Shown here piece by piece: positions 42,692 through 53,300 of a DNA stretch of 64,000 nt (positions within the stretch are counted from its first letter, which is position 1; every line of letters begins with the position of its first letter). The notes below the pieces were generated by a model. It worked only from the letters and a program-made list of their open reading frames with translations. It did no database searches and had not been told where the DNA came from. Both the position numbers and the translations under genes were made by a program. This stretch comes from Mytilus californianus (lineage: Eukaryota > Mollusca > Bivalvia > Mytilida > Mytilidae), in contig NW_026262701.1 in the NCBI RefSeq assembly GCF_021869535.1, positions 3,177,501 through 3,241,500 of the forward strand. The letters are read 5' to 3'.

Positions 42692-45658
42692 GAATCATGT
42701 GCAAAACAGTGTAGCCGACACCATTGATTGGCGCGCTGAAATATCCCATTGACTGGGTCAGATTAGGTGATTATTCGTCTGTAACGCCCACAACTATCGA
42801 CGTATTTATTATAAACATTTAAACTGGGGGGTTGCCAAAGGGTCTCAGTATATATACGAACTAAAGTGCACAGTATATTATATACATATTTTATTTGCGA
42901 TCATAAAATGTACGAAGTCGTCCATTACTATGTTAATTGGGTCGATTAAAAAAAAAGCTGAATATGTTTCTGTTGCCAAGGGTTTTTCACAATTATAGTA
43001 GTTAGCAGATCATCAAACTATACATTTTATACTGAACTGCGGCCAAGCTTAGCGAAAGGTCGTGCAACATAATCAGTCAAACAAACTTTATTAGATTAAC
43101 TCGTTAAGGAACGATCGTTTTCATTGGTCAATTCAAACCTTCGACCTCACACCTGCGAAAATAGAACACGCGTACTATAAAGCTGAATGGACTGATCAGT
43201 ATTCACGTAGCCGGTCAAGGTCGTTAAAAACTTCCATCGTCATATTCACGTACATGACTGTGTTCTTGATTATCCCATGGCAATTCTAGCTTTTATACAT
43301 GTGCATGTAAAATTTTAAACTTTAATCTAAATTACAGTCACGTCGAAATATTTAATTCAACTGTCTCCTCTCAATTGGTTCTGGATTAAGGGAGCTACCA
43401 TTTTATTTTGATTTGGGGTGGGGGACTTGGATGAAACATTTTGTCCGGCATTTTTTTTAGTTGTTATCTCTGTCCTGTCTTTCTATTTTTCAGTCTGTTA
43501 GGTCCTGACTATATTTATTAGTTTATCCTGATTTTTTTTACATAAATCGTCGTCCTGCCTTTTTTTTGTCTAGTTGCTCACCCTGTCTTATCTTTTATTC
43601 AATGGACTTGATGAATTAAAGTTGTACTTGAAATGAAACCGTACTTAACTACAAAAATAACCAACTTATATACTAAAGATATTGCTCGATATTTATAGTA
43701 AATGGGTTTCGGTGTTATAAACTGTCATGTTCATTATTCATATTCTTTCATAAGTTTTAGGATAGTGTTATTTTTTTTCTGATTTAGTTTACTTGATTTT
43801 GAAAAAAAAATCCCGAAATTCTAAGTAAATTCAGAACATGTAACCAGCCATGCTTTGTTTAGAGAAAAAATGGAGATGGCAAACCATGGCACAGTGGAAG
43901 GAAATGTACTTTATAAACTCCAGCGATATACTTTCTTAATTTATAATTAACTGTTTTGCTATCCTCGGTTGAAAATTATATATTGTAAATATTTAAATAG
44001 TTGCATAGAAAACAATCAGTTTTAAACAGTGTGGTTATTCACTTAATGTATTGATAAAAGGTGACTCCATTTTTGTACATACTTTTACGGTAGTCATCCT
44101 TAATTTCTTAATATTTCGTTTATAAGCTTATCATACATGTATTTCATTTTAATACGCACGCATGCCACACGTTACTTTGGCGGATAGTTAAACAATGTTA
44201 TGCAAAGCTCTATTCTTACGGTATGAAATTAAAGGATAAATTTTCAACCAATTAAAATCGAAAACAGTACATTTATATAGTTCCTTATAAACTACGACAT
44301 TTCTCACAAGTATTTATTTATTTTTTAGTTCCACACATGCAAAAATAAAATCTTCGCCGATGAAACATTTCAAACCTTTTTACACCAACATGCCTTCACT
44401 GAATTCATTTGAATTTCGTGGTGACCATGATAGTACATTGCATAGTACATCTATATTCACGTGCACACATGATACGATCTTTCGGGGACAATTTGCTCGT
44501 TTATGACACGTCATTTCTGAATGACCAAACGCTTAGCTACTTTATTTTCGTTTTATAGAATGAAAACAATAAAAGAGGAATGTGCAACCCATCATAAATT
44601 TGAAATGGATCAGTATTATGAGATCCTTATTATAAGTAACTACGACATTGTCAGGATAATAACCTAGCGTCAATATGAAAGAAATTAAAGTGGTTCATAC
44701 ATTCATCCGTATAAAAGCGGCACATGTATTTTATTTTATCCTTATATTTTTCATAGTGCGGTACAAGTGCTGCATGCATAAAGAATATTACTTAACACAA
44801 ATTATTAGTATAATATTTCGACCCCACTATTTGAAATTCACAAAATACTTATTTAATTATTTCGACCAAAAATCATTGTTTTTTACGTTCGTAGTAACGT
44901 AGTACATTCCATTGTCGGTCACCTGTGTCAATTCACGTGCACACTACAATTGTTGTTGTATTTAAATCTTTCGGCCAATGAAATGAGACGTTACAAGTTG
45001 TTTGTTTGTGATACGCCAGAATGTTATCAATGAATTATCAATCGCTAAACTTGACTGCATTTCAGTGTACCTATTCAAAAACGTAAATGCAAATTTCACA
45101 AGGCTTGATCCAAATAGCCTTTTTACTGTCTAATAACTTGCAAGTACGAAAAAGACAGGAAAGAAGTATATTTTGTCTATATGTTTTGTGTTTGCACACT
45201 TTTTAAAGTTGATCATGCATTCGTTCTATAATAAAATTTTGACCAGATAAAAGTTAAAAGATGACATAATTGGACAACCGCAATTATTAAATCGCTTTGA
45301 CGTCCGAAAAAAAGATAATAATCAACACATCCATTGTAACTTTTAAAGCCAGTTAAATCCTTTTTGTAAGAACGTCCGATATCATAAAAATTCATTATCA
45401 AAACATAACAAAAACACAAGTAAAGAACGTTTAAGTATTCAATATAAATCAAAACACAAAGGTTATTCCTGATTAGTTTTTCGAATTATTTTATTTAGGC
45501 GTTGAAACCCTTTGGTGACCCCACAGTTTAAATGTCTATAATAAATACGTCGTGAGTTGTGGGCGTTACAGACGAACGTTCACCTAATCTGACCCAGTCA
45601 ATGGGATATTTTAGCGCGCCAATCAATGGTCTCGGCTACACTGTTTTGCACATGATTC
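42692..45658. mobile_element. 2,967-bp TIR element inserted in pol
   Basis: Ends are inverted repeats of 156 bp (42692-42847 and 45503-45658), about 90% identical, starting GAATCATGTGCAAAACAGTG. TA flanks both ends (42690-42691 and 45659-45660), fitting a TA target duplication as in Tc1/mariner-like transposons, although such long TIRs are not specific to them. The interior (42848-45502) has only short ORFs (for example 44675-44902 and 45213-45452), none resembling a transposase, so it is non-autonomous. The host pol reading register is the same on both sides when one TA is counted, which fixes the boundaries. Confidence 0.9.
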
Positions 45659-46127
45659 TATCATCATCAAGACAGTGTACTAACTCCATACCTAACCGTA
45701 AAATGTTTGTACCAACTATAACCGGTACTTTATCTGTATAATCAGACCTAGGTACAACCAACATAGGAACATAGAAAGACTCGCCTTGAAGAAAAGGTAT
45801 CTGGACCTCGACCTCAACATAACCAATATACGGCAGTTTCGAACCACCAGCAACACTGACTGATAACTCAAATTCATCCAAATCTTTAACTACGGGGACA
45901 GGTTTCATCAACTTCAAAACATGATCAGAAACTGTTGAAATCATCGAACCACTATCTATCAAAGCTTTACATTTCATCGAATAAACCTGTATAATTGAAT
46001 GATTCTCAATACCTACCATTCTATCCAACAAAGATTTAGTCTTACTTAAGTCTGATTTAAAAATAGGGCAATACTTACTTTCTAAGTCTCTAGTCTGCCC
46101 TGCGACAGAGACTAGCCGAAGTTTAAA
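45659..46127 (-). pseudogene. Retroviral-type aspartic protease
   Basis: Entered from gag by a -1 shift. The frame is open from the slippery site through a lead region (RLVSVAGQTRDLESKYCPIF) to the catalytic DSG in KCKALIDSGSMISTVSDHVL, then PVIVGTNILRLGM, the usual (I/V)(I/V)G-N-L end of Ty3-like proteases. The frame stops in the inserted element's left-hand terminal repeat, so protease is separated from RT in this copy. Confidence 0.85.
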
Positions 46128-47352
46128 TTCTGATTTTGATTCTGAAATTTGTTATCTGTTCCTGACTGTCCTCTGTTACCTCCTCTATAATTATTACGGC
46201 CCCTTCCATTACCTCTATAATTATTATTATATCTACCTCTCTGTGTACCTCTATTATTCCAATAATTACCTGAACCTTGTGGTTTATTATTTTGTCTATT
46301 CTGTTGATCATCTCCTTGAGAATCTTTAACTTTCTTCAACTCACCTTCGAAATTATCTAGCCTTTTATTAAATGCATCTAATTTCTGTATAAGTACATTC
46401 ATATCTGATGCAGCAGTAACTGGTTGATGTGTGACAGTAGCTGTAGGCTTAGAAGCAACCGAAATTTGAAGCTCTAGTTCAATTGCTCTTACCTCTTTTC
46501 TTAATTCATCAAAGTTCTTGATAGTGTCATATTTGTATCTAGTAGCATTTTTCAATGCAGAATCCCTGATACCTGACCAAAACTTTGTTCTCAACATATC
46601 ATCTCTAACTTCTGAAGTTAATTTACCTTTGTCATATGCTTTCTGTAATATACCCTCTAATTTCATACCGTAATCGGCCACTGATTGACCCTCTTCCTGC
46701 TTCTCAGTATAAAATGACTGTAAAAGTGTCTCATTTGAATAGACATTTCCGTAAATACCTTCTAATTTTTCTAGAATATTATGTGGAGTAGCAGACTCGG
46801 GAAGAGTAAGCAGGGTATTACGGGCTTGATTTTTCAAAGAATTTCTCATACACTGTACTATGATTAACTCAGGGTACAAGTTTTCTCGGAGCAAACATTT
46901 AACTTCAAATTTCCACACGTCAAATGAAGCTTCACTCTTTGCATCCCCAGAGAAAATCGGTAACCGTGGTCTTTGGTACGTTGGTGTATTACCAGTAACG
47001 TCATGGGTGTGATTTCCCAAATTAAAACTAACTTTCGGTTTCACCTGATCATTTAGACCTGAAAAATCGTGATAGTATTTTCTGAAAGGGGAGGGGGTGG
47101 TGGTCTAGACGGAAGCTTATCAGTAGGTGGCTTCGGAGTACTAGTAGTATACCCTGTCGGTATGCTTCCTTCTTTCTTAATCAACGGTTTACCATAAGAT
47201 ATTAAGTCATACTCCTCAATAGTAAGCACTTTATATTTACCATGTTTAGACAAAAACGCTATCATTTTTGCAATATCAGTCTCTGTCATATTATGTTCAT
47301 GACCTTTAATGTTACCCTCGGCTTCGGTAACAGATGTGTTTCCATCAGCCAT
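46112..47352 (-). pseudogene. Gag with RG/RN-rich tail
   Basis: ATG at 47352 starts an acidic/Pro-rich N-part (MADGNTSV..., then LPSRPPPPPLS), and a frameshift near 47060-47085 leads into the capsid-like part (RPRLPIFSGDAKSEASFDVW, KFEVKCLLRE, LLTLPESATP, EEGQSVADYGMKLEGILQKA, DDMLRTKFWSGIRD), similar in layout to the Ty3/PNMA-type retrotransposon gag fold. The C-terminus has no CCHC knuckle; instead it is rich in Arg, Gly and Asn (NNRGTQRGRYNNNYRGNGRG), a likely alternative RNA-binding tail. About 410 codons in total. Stop UAG at 46112-46114. Confidence 0.85.
46121..46127 (-). promoter_or_regulatory. Gag/pol -1 frameshift slippery heptamer TTTAAAC
   Basis: On the minus strand T TTA AAC is in the phase required by the X XXY YYZ rule relative to gag codons. 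Slipping back one base enters the protease frame, which is open from this point. The gag stop follows 6 bases later. TTTAAAC is an established efficient slippery sequence in eukaryotic RNA elements. I did not establish a downstream pseudoknot. Confidence 0.75.
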
Positions 47353-47499
47353 AATCAAAGCAGAATACTCAATGTATAAAACGGAACACAATACAAAACG
47401 TAAACAGACACATATGATAGACAAGACAAATAATGAAAATGATGATGATGAAAATGTCAACTTACCGTCAAATGATCTAACGTGCATGTGAAATCTGAT

Positions 47500-48228
47500 A
47501 GTGCAAGGACCAGGTGTTCATGCGACAATGCACACAAAAATGCAAACTGAAAAATATAAGTAATAAGATAAACTATGACATCTTAAAAATATATATATGT
47601 AATACTCAACAAGATAAAGAATATATAATACTTGTAATCAAATATTTCTAGTAATTAATGTTAACTATTATGATTGATATTTTTAAACTATTTAAATATC
47701 ATCAATTCCAATTTAATAAAATACTGTCCGAGTTCAATACACTATTGTTTACTTCGTTGATATCAAAACCAGTCGAATCCACCGCGGAATGTGTAATGAA
47801 ATTGACATCTGTGATGATTATAAACACACAACGAAAATATGTACTATGTAGCTACTCAACTGGAACGTTATCGACACAACACAATAAATAAATGAATGAA
47901 TCTATTTCCTTTTGTTATCGGTGTAAAATTAAACATTCACCAAATTAATACAATTCGTTGGTTTGCGCAAAATATGAATATTTTCTAAACATTCATTACC
48001 AATATGCCTTTACATGTTTTCAATCCAACTCCGGGAATTGTTTACAACTTTTTCACTATATACCTCAACAGCGCTGTATACTTTTGGATTATCGTGCCGC
48101 CGAGTAGATATCTAGATGAACTGTTATCCAAATAAATTCAAGTACGGACATATTCTCCGACAACTCTAAACTAATAAAAACCGTGGCACCAAAACTAGGT
48201 CATCTCTCTCTCTCTCTGAAGGCTCCAT
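47500..48228. other. Gag 5' leader region; no LTR recognised
   Basis: AT-rich with a (CT)n run at about 48203-48217. A GACGGTAAGT donor-like site on the minus strand lies near 47465-47470, 5' of gag. No direct repeat matching the region downstream of pol and no primer-binding site were seen. The plus ORF at 47658-47891 is unsupported. Confidence 0.5.
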
Positions 48229-48800
48229 TTGTCACAGTGAACCGGACATACACCAAATTATCGTGATGGCTAATATCAGACAGTGACTTTGATTCCACGT
48301 TTATTAACTGCAAATATTGCTTTAGCATTTAAGCATCCACACAGAAAGGCAGTTATTCAGTTAATGAAATACTAAATATCTATATATATAAGGCGTACAT
48401 TTATTTTCCCGCGTGCGTGCAACTATATTTTATTCTATTTAAATCGTTCAGGTGTGTAGTGACGTGTATATGAAATTGTGCAGTGACGTGTATTAGAAAT
48501 GTCGTCAGTCTCAGTCAAACGTCATAATGAGTATGATGAAACAGAAAATGGAATGAATGAAATAAATGAACTGATGAATGACAAATCAACATTTAATTAT
48601 ACACATAAATACGACGGTGACATATGCAAAAAATTTAAACCTTCAATGAAAATTTTATGGCTAAATTGGGTCTCGAAGTTGAGAGCAAAATATGCTCTCA
48701 AAGTCCAACCAAAAATGGTGGCTTCAGGATTATGACGTCGCAGGAAGGCGTCAAAGCAAAAATTTAAAATAGCCTTCCAAGACGTCATAATTATTTTGAC
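48229..48800 (+). repeat. Right arm of the large inverted repeat
   Basis: 48229-48617 mirrors 37590-37978 with no mismatch seen. On the plus strand, ATG at 48499 opens the same 40-codon exon-like frame (MSSVSVKRHNEYDETENGMN, then EINELMNDKSTFNYTHKYDG) followed by GGTGAC, a possible donor. Beyond 48617 the arms diverge, with patchy similarity to about 48800. The 78-codon ORF continues 38 codons past the identical part and is not trusted there. Confidence 0.9.
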
Positions 48801-49414
48801 TAGGAATTTGATGTCCGACGACGGCAGCAGTGTCAGTGATAGCAATGATAATTTGAAGTCTTTGTTTCTACATATCCACATCATAATGGTTCCTTCAAAA
48901 ACCTGTAATTTCTGTTTTTGATTTAGTACAACCTTCTACACTCATGCTAAAGATATGCTTTTGATTTATAAATGACGCAAATCATTGGGAATAAAATCTC
49001 CATTGACGCGTAGGTGAAGAGTGCTTTCTTTCACGTCCGCATTTCATCATGTATGGCATGCCAAGTTAACATTTAAGATAATTATTACGGATGGTGTAGA
49101 TATATAACAGAACTGTGATCGATTGTAGTTCATACGGCATAAGAAGATACAGTGTGACAATTTTAAATATTCAATTGTGTAAGTGTAATGGCATAATGCA
49201 CAGTCCGTCACAGTGGTTTAATTCAGTCAGAGAAGCTTTTCAATGATTTTTTAAAACTGAAATAACGACTTGTTCGTGACATTTATTGACAATACCCTGG
49301 CAGAACATTTTTTTTCAATAAAACAATAATAAAGATCAAGCGAAGCAGTCCGACAGTATGATATATCTTGGGTATCCGATATTCACGTGGGATGGGGTGC
49401 ATAATAGTAAATAT
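48801..49414. other. No gene recognised
   Basis: AT-rich sequence; no supported frame or shared module seen. Confidence 0.45.
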
Positions 49415-49690
49415 AAAGACAAGAAGATGTAGTATGTTTGCCAACGAGACAACCTCTTATCGGAGACCAAATGATGTTGTAGTTAACGAATATAGGTCAC
49501 CGTTCTGCCTTCAACAACGAACAAAACCCATATCGAAGAATAAGCTTTAAAAGGTCTAGATATGACAAATCACGGTAAAACAATTCAAACGAGAAATCTA
49601 AAGGCCTTATTTATGTACAAAACTATGAACGTAAAACAATGATATATAGCAACAAACGACAACCACTGAATTACAGGCACATGCAAAAAG
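49415..49690 (+). repeat. Dispersed repeat family A, near full length
   Basis: ACAAGAAGATGTAGTATGTT, CAACGAGACAACC, CTGCCTTCAACAACGAACAA, GCTTTAAAAGG, GCAACAAACGACAACCACTG and AATTACAGGCAC. The end mirrors CAGTGGTTGTCGTTTG at 20.2 kb. Confidence 0.85.
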
Positions 49691-50027
49691 CCGATTGTAT
49701 ATATTAGTAGCAGATGCCGGTTTATTTTGTCCCTTTTGTGTGGTCTCTTTTACCATTGGATGAGATTGTACTACAACCGACCAACAAAGATGACAGCTTA
49801 CTATGAATAAAATAACTATGGATTATGTTTATGTTTCTATTTTTTTCGACAAAAAAGTGCAGCTTCTTGTTTGAAATACATTCTATTCATTGCTCTCCGT
49901 TATATATATGCATAAAGTATTTGCCACTAGACGTTCAAAAAATTCATATCTCCTCTAAAATAACAATACTATAATGATTTTAAACATAATTAAAAAACTA
50001 ATTATATATTCTTTTAAACCTTTCAGA

Positions 50028-50195
50028 AGTTATAAACAGCTCTCCTATTTATTCAATATGTTCAAATTTCAGAAGAAGAAAAAAATGAAAAAACAACGAA
50101 AAATGAATATCAAACACATACGATCACATAATGTTACTACATCAGTTGATTTGTCTCACGCTGATGATGATGGATGGCTGTTTAACTTCCCGCGC
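50028..50195 (+). CDS. Exon candidate, basic then acidic
   Basis: After an acceptor-like AAACCTTTCAG (or the later CAAATTTCAG) the frame reads SYKQLSYLFNMFKF, a Lys-rich QKKKKMKKQRKMNIKHIRSH stretch, then NVTTSVDLSHADDDGWLFNF and PRG before a GCGCG|GTAATT donor, phase 1. The end pattern loosely recalls G2 exon 2 (acidic peptide then G|GTAAT, phase 1) but the DNA is not clearly related. No partner exon was found. Confidence 0.3.
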
Positions 50196-51275
50196 GGTAA
50201 TTAGATGCATATTTAAAACAGAGAATGCTAGTGTGTTCTGAATAATAATCTTGCTTTGTACAAGACCGACTGGCTGAACTGGATTTTTAACATGTTACTT
50301 CACAAGATAACCGGAAAAAGGAATAAAGACCATTCACAGTTTGTCTAATGTTTTTTTTAATTCAATTAAAAAAAAACATAAACCTTTCAAATACAGAGTT
50401 CGTAAAATAAAAATATTCCCTGTGGAACCCCTCCTTTTGCTCCCTCCATTTTCTACCCTTGAATGAGGCTTTCCAGTCTACTTAAACTTAAAACCTTGCT
50501 TTCCAACCGATCTATTCATGTACATGACCGGCAACTCTCTTTATTTAAAAAGAAAATCTACAGTGTCGTTATACGCATGCATGTTGTCTGCTTGGAGTCG
50601 ATCCCCAGCTGAAAAGAAAGAAATAGCCAAATTCCAAGATAATATATTCCTGCATCAAGTGATTTTTACCACGTTGGGCTTACATTAGAATAAATACCGA
50701 ATATAGAAAGCGAAACTACAATTGAAAACATAAAATCCGAAGGCACATAGAAGAAAAAGTACCCTCTCTGTGTTCAAAATATTCATGAAATATTTTCCAC
50801 TTAGTAAATTACATTTTTAATAAGATGTGCGATTTTTTAAACGCATACTCGTTTGCATGAAGTACACGAAAAATGCGAAAAATTAGTATTCATTTATAAG
50901 GGAGGCGTTGTTAATACTTCAATAATCTTGGGTTGATTTCACACGACATGGGTTGTTTTCATACGAAATGATTTATATGAATAATAGATCAGAATTAGTA
51001 TGAATTGAACACCTACTCTTATATATAATTGCATTAAATGTATGTTTCAATAAAATCCGCAATTTTAATTGGCCTACAACAATCGCGAGCCACTCCAAAT
51101 TCAAATTTTATTTCCGTATAGAATACAACATCTATGACTGCACATGCTATCCGTGGCAATGTTAAAATAATGCGATGTAAAATAAACGAAAAGCTTGGTA
51201 TAACTCTCTTAATTTTATGGTTGTAGCATAAACATGTAATTATAAGAGAGCTTCTTCTTATGATTTTATAGGTTT
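50196..51275. other. No gene recognised
   Basis: AT-rich; the 96-codon minus ORF at 51034-51324 reads through the hairpin below and is not supported. Confidence 0.4.
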
Positions 51276-51350
51276 GTAAAAGCGTTGATCGTGCGCACAT
51301 TTTTGATATGAGCGCGTCATGCAAAATGTGCTTTAGTCAACGCTTTTACA
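51276..51350. repeat. 75-bp foldback
   Basis: TGTAAAAGCGTTGA...GCACATTTT pairs with AAAATGTGC...TCAACGCTTTTACA, stems ~28 bp with a ~19-bp loop (TGATATGAGCGCGTCATGC). MITE-like hairpin. Confidence 0.8.
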
Positions 51351-51659
51351 CTCCAAAAATATTATGAAAAGAAGCATTCAATTCTTAAATATAAAACAAA
51401 ATGTCAATAAATATGCTCTGTTTCAATTGGTCACAGAGGTTATCGCAAATTTCAATCTAATTTTCAACTTTGCACATGATAAGGCAAAACGTATAAACAG
51501 TCCAAAATCAAAACATATATTAAGTTTCATAGAACAGAAAAGCAAGTGTACATAACAACAAGGTATATATAGAAAACGAGTGGCCATGGTAAAATCTCTT
51601 CATAGCTCTGGCTTTATTTGTATATGTTGTATGGTTATTCAAACTGTATTTGAACTACC

Positions 51660-51815
51660 CATGCATTAAAAGAGGGGCGAAAGATACCAAAGGGACATTC
51701 AAACTCATGAGTAGAAAATAAACTGACAACGCCATGGCTAAAAATGAAAAAGACCAACAGACAAACAATAGTACACAAAACACAACATAGAAAACTAAAT
51801 GTTTCGACTCCGTAG
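51660..51815 (+). repeat. Dispersed repeat family C copy
   Basis: AGGGGCGAAAGATACCAAAG, GGACATTCAAACTCATGAGT, AACTGACAACGCCATGGC, GACAAACAATAGTACACAAA and ACACAACATAGAAAACTAAA: the reverse of the RT-element tail 1.3-1.6 kb to the right. The two could pair as an inverted repeat. Confidence 0.85.
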
Positions 51816-52588
51816 TCCATGATGTCCAGTACGATTATGGCCAACTAACATACAGATAAACGATATTATTTCGGTATACTTATTTATTACTTGTATGAAA
51901 TAGTAGGGATAGAAAACATTTAGTATTTTCGATAGTGAAGGGTTATATTCTCTACAAACATACAGATTAGTTGAGGAATAAGTAGATTTGCACGACAAAA
52001 TTTTATATTGAGTGACCCTTAATCGAATTTATTTAATTTCTTATTAGATTGTGCATATTTAATAGAAAGGAACGTACGAAAGGAAATATATACACTTGGA
52101 GGTTGCAAGATTGGTCATTTATTGCACCCCATGTTTGAACAGATACAGATACTTTATTTTGCTAATCAAAGCGCCCACGAGGTGCAGAATAATTACAATG
52201 AATCATATATAAATAAATAAAATATATAATATATCAAATAAAGAGATTTTAATGATTTGTTCTAATTTTTTCTTGACTTTAATGATAATAATAATAGTTT
52301 TTTTGATATCCCCCTCCAAAAAAGAAATAAAGATAGAAATAATTAAAATAATGGAATACATAGTAGGTACCATTTTATTGGTCTTAGCTTGGACATACTA
52401 TATTGACGGTTAGTATAATAGTCCCTGAACTGAGGATCTCCAGTTGTACATTTATATATATATATATATATGAGTATTTTATCTTCAAGTATTGTTGGTT
52501 TTTAACTTCTTTAAATGAGAACGGTTCTCAAACAATGAAGCTACCATTTTACATACTATAAAAGTAAAATTTTTATCCTCATGACTTA
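51816..52588. repeat. (TA)n tract; otherwise nothing
   Basis: A (TA)n microsatellite at about 52455-52472 and T/A-rich sequence. No gene recognised. Confidence 0.6.
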
Positions 52589-53300
52589 TGAATCTATCCC
52601 ATCGAACTAGAGATAAAGGATACTACAGATACAGTTAAGTCTGCCTCATATCTTGACTTACATCTAGAAATTGACAATGAGGGTCGGTTGAAAACAAAAC
52701 TTTACGACAAAAGAGATGATTTCAGCTTCCCAATTGTGAACTTTCCATTTCTATGTAGCAACATTCCAGCAGCGCCTGCATACGGAGTATATATCTCCCA
52801 ATTGATACGATATTCCCGGGTTTGTCTTTCCTGTCATGATTTCCTTGATAGAAGATTGCTGGTCACAAGGAAGATATTAAACCAATAGTTCCAAATGGTG
52901 AAGTTGAAATCATCCCTTCGTAAATTTTACGGACGCCATCACGAGTTGGTTGACCGTTAAGGAATAACCGTTTCACAGATGATATCGGATATGTTCCTTA
53001 TGTCGTAACTACAATACCCTTCCGTTTTCACGAATGTGACCTACCGAATTAGACTATTTACCGGATTTGTAATAACATAAGCAACACGACGGGTGCCACA
53101 TGTGGAGCAGGATCTGCTTACCCTTCCGGAGCACCTGAGATCACCCCCAGTTTTTGGTGGGGTTCGTGCTGCTTAGTCTTTAGTTTTTCTATGTTGTGTC
53201 ATCTGTACTATTATTTGTCTGTTTGTCCTTTTATTTTTGTTCATGGCATTGTCAGTTTGTTTTCGATCTATGAGTTTGATTGTCCCTTTGGTATCTTTTG
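52589..53300 (+). pseudogene. Penelope-like RT element remnant: RT C-terminus and tail
   Basis: A plus frame, open without an ATG from about 52589, reads IELEIKDTTDTVKSASYLDL, HLEIDNEGRLKTKLYDKRDD, FSFPIVNFPFLCSNIPAAPA, YGVYISQLIRYSR and, past an in-frame TAG, VKLKSSLRKFYGRHHELV. From memory this is the conserved C-terminal part of a reverse transcriptase common in molluscs and other invertebrates, probably Penelope-like; the class is less sure than RT identity. The copy is 5'-truncated and has at least two stops. The tail 53080-53300 (GGAGCAGGATCTGCTTACCC, TCCGGAGCACCTGAGATCAC, CATGGCATTGTCAGTTTG) is the forward form of family C, which explains family C elsewhere. Confidence 0.7.

Larger units (their letters stand above)
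38795..47487 (-). mobile_element. Decayed Ty3/gypsy-type retrotransposon (gag-pol), interrupted
   Basis: Order on the minus strand: gag, aspartic protease, RT, RNase H, integrase, C-terminal tail, which is Ty3/gypsy order. There is a gag frameshift near 47.06-47.09 kb. In pol there are TAA stops at 42223-42225, 42022-42024 and 40405-40407 and a frameshift near 39.31 kb. A 2,967-bp element is inserted at 42692-45658. I compared 38.62-38.80 kb with 47.49-48.23 kb and saw no direct LTR pair, no obvious primer-binding site and no polypurine tract. The copy cannot be autonomous. It lies inside the 10,250-bp interior of the inverted repeat. Confidence 0.9.

Noticed and set aside
38795-47487. Possible DIRS/Ngaro identity because of inverted repeats and an SGNH-like ORF
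   Set aside because: Pol has a protease and a DDE integrase with HHCC-type zinc region and no tyrosine recombinase was seen.
47053-47487. 144-codon ORF as a separate gene with a signal peptide
   Set aside because: Its later ATG (47352) begins gag and the remainder is the frameshifted gag N-part; the hydrophobic start is leader sequence.
37590-48617. The outer repeats as LTRs of the gypsy element
   Set aside because: They are inverted, not direct, relative to each other, and lie beyond the SGNH-like ORF.
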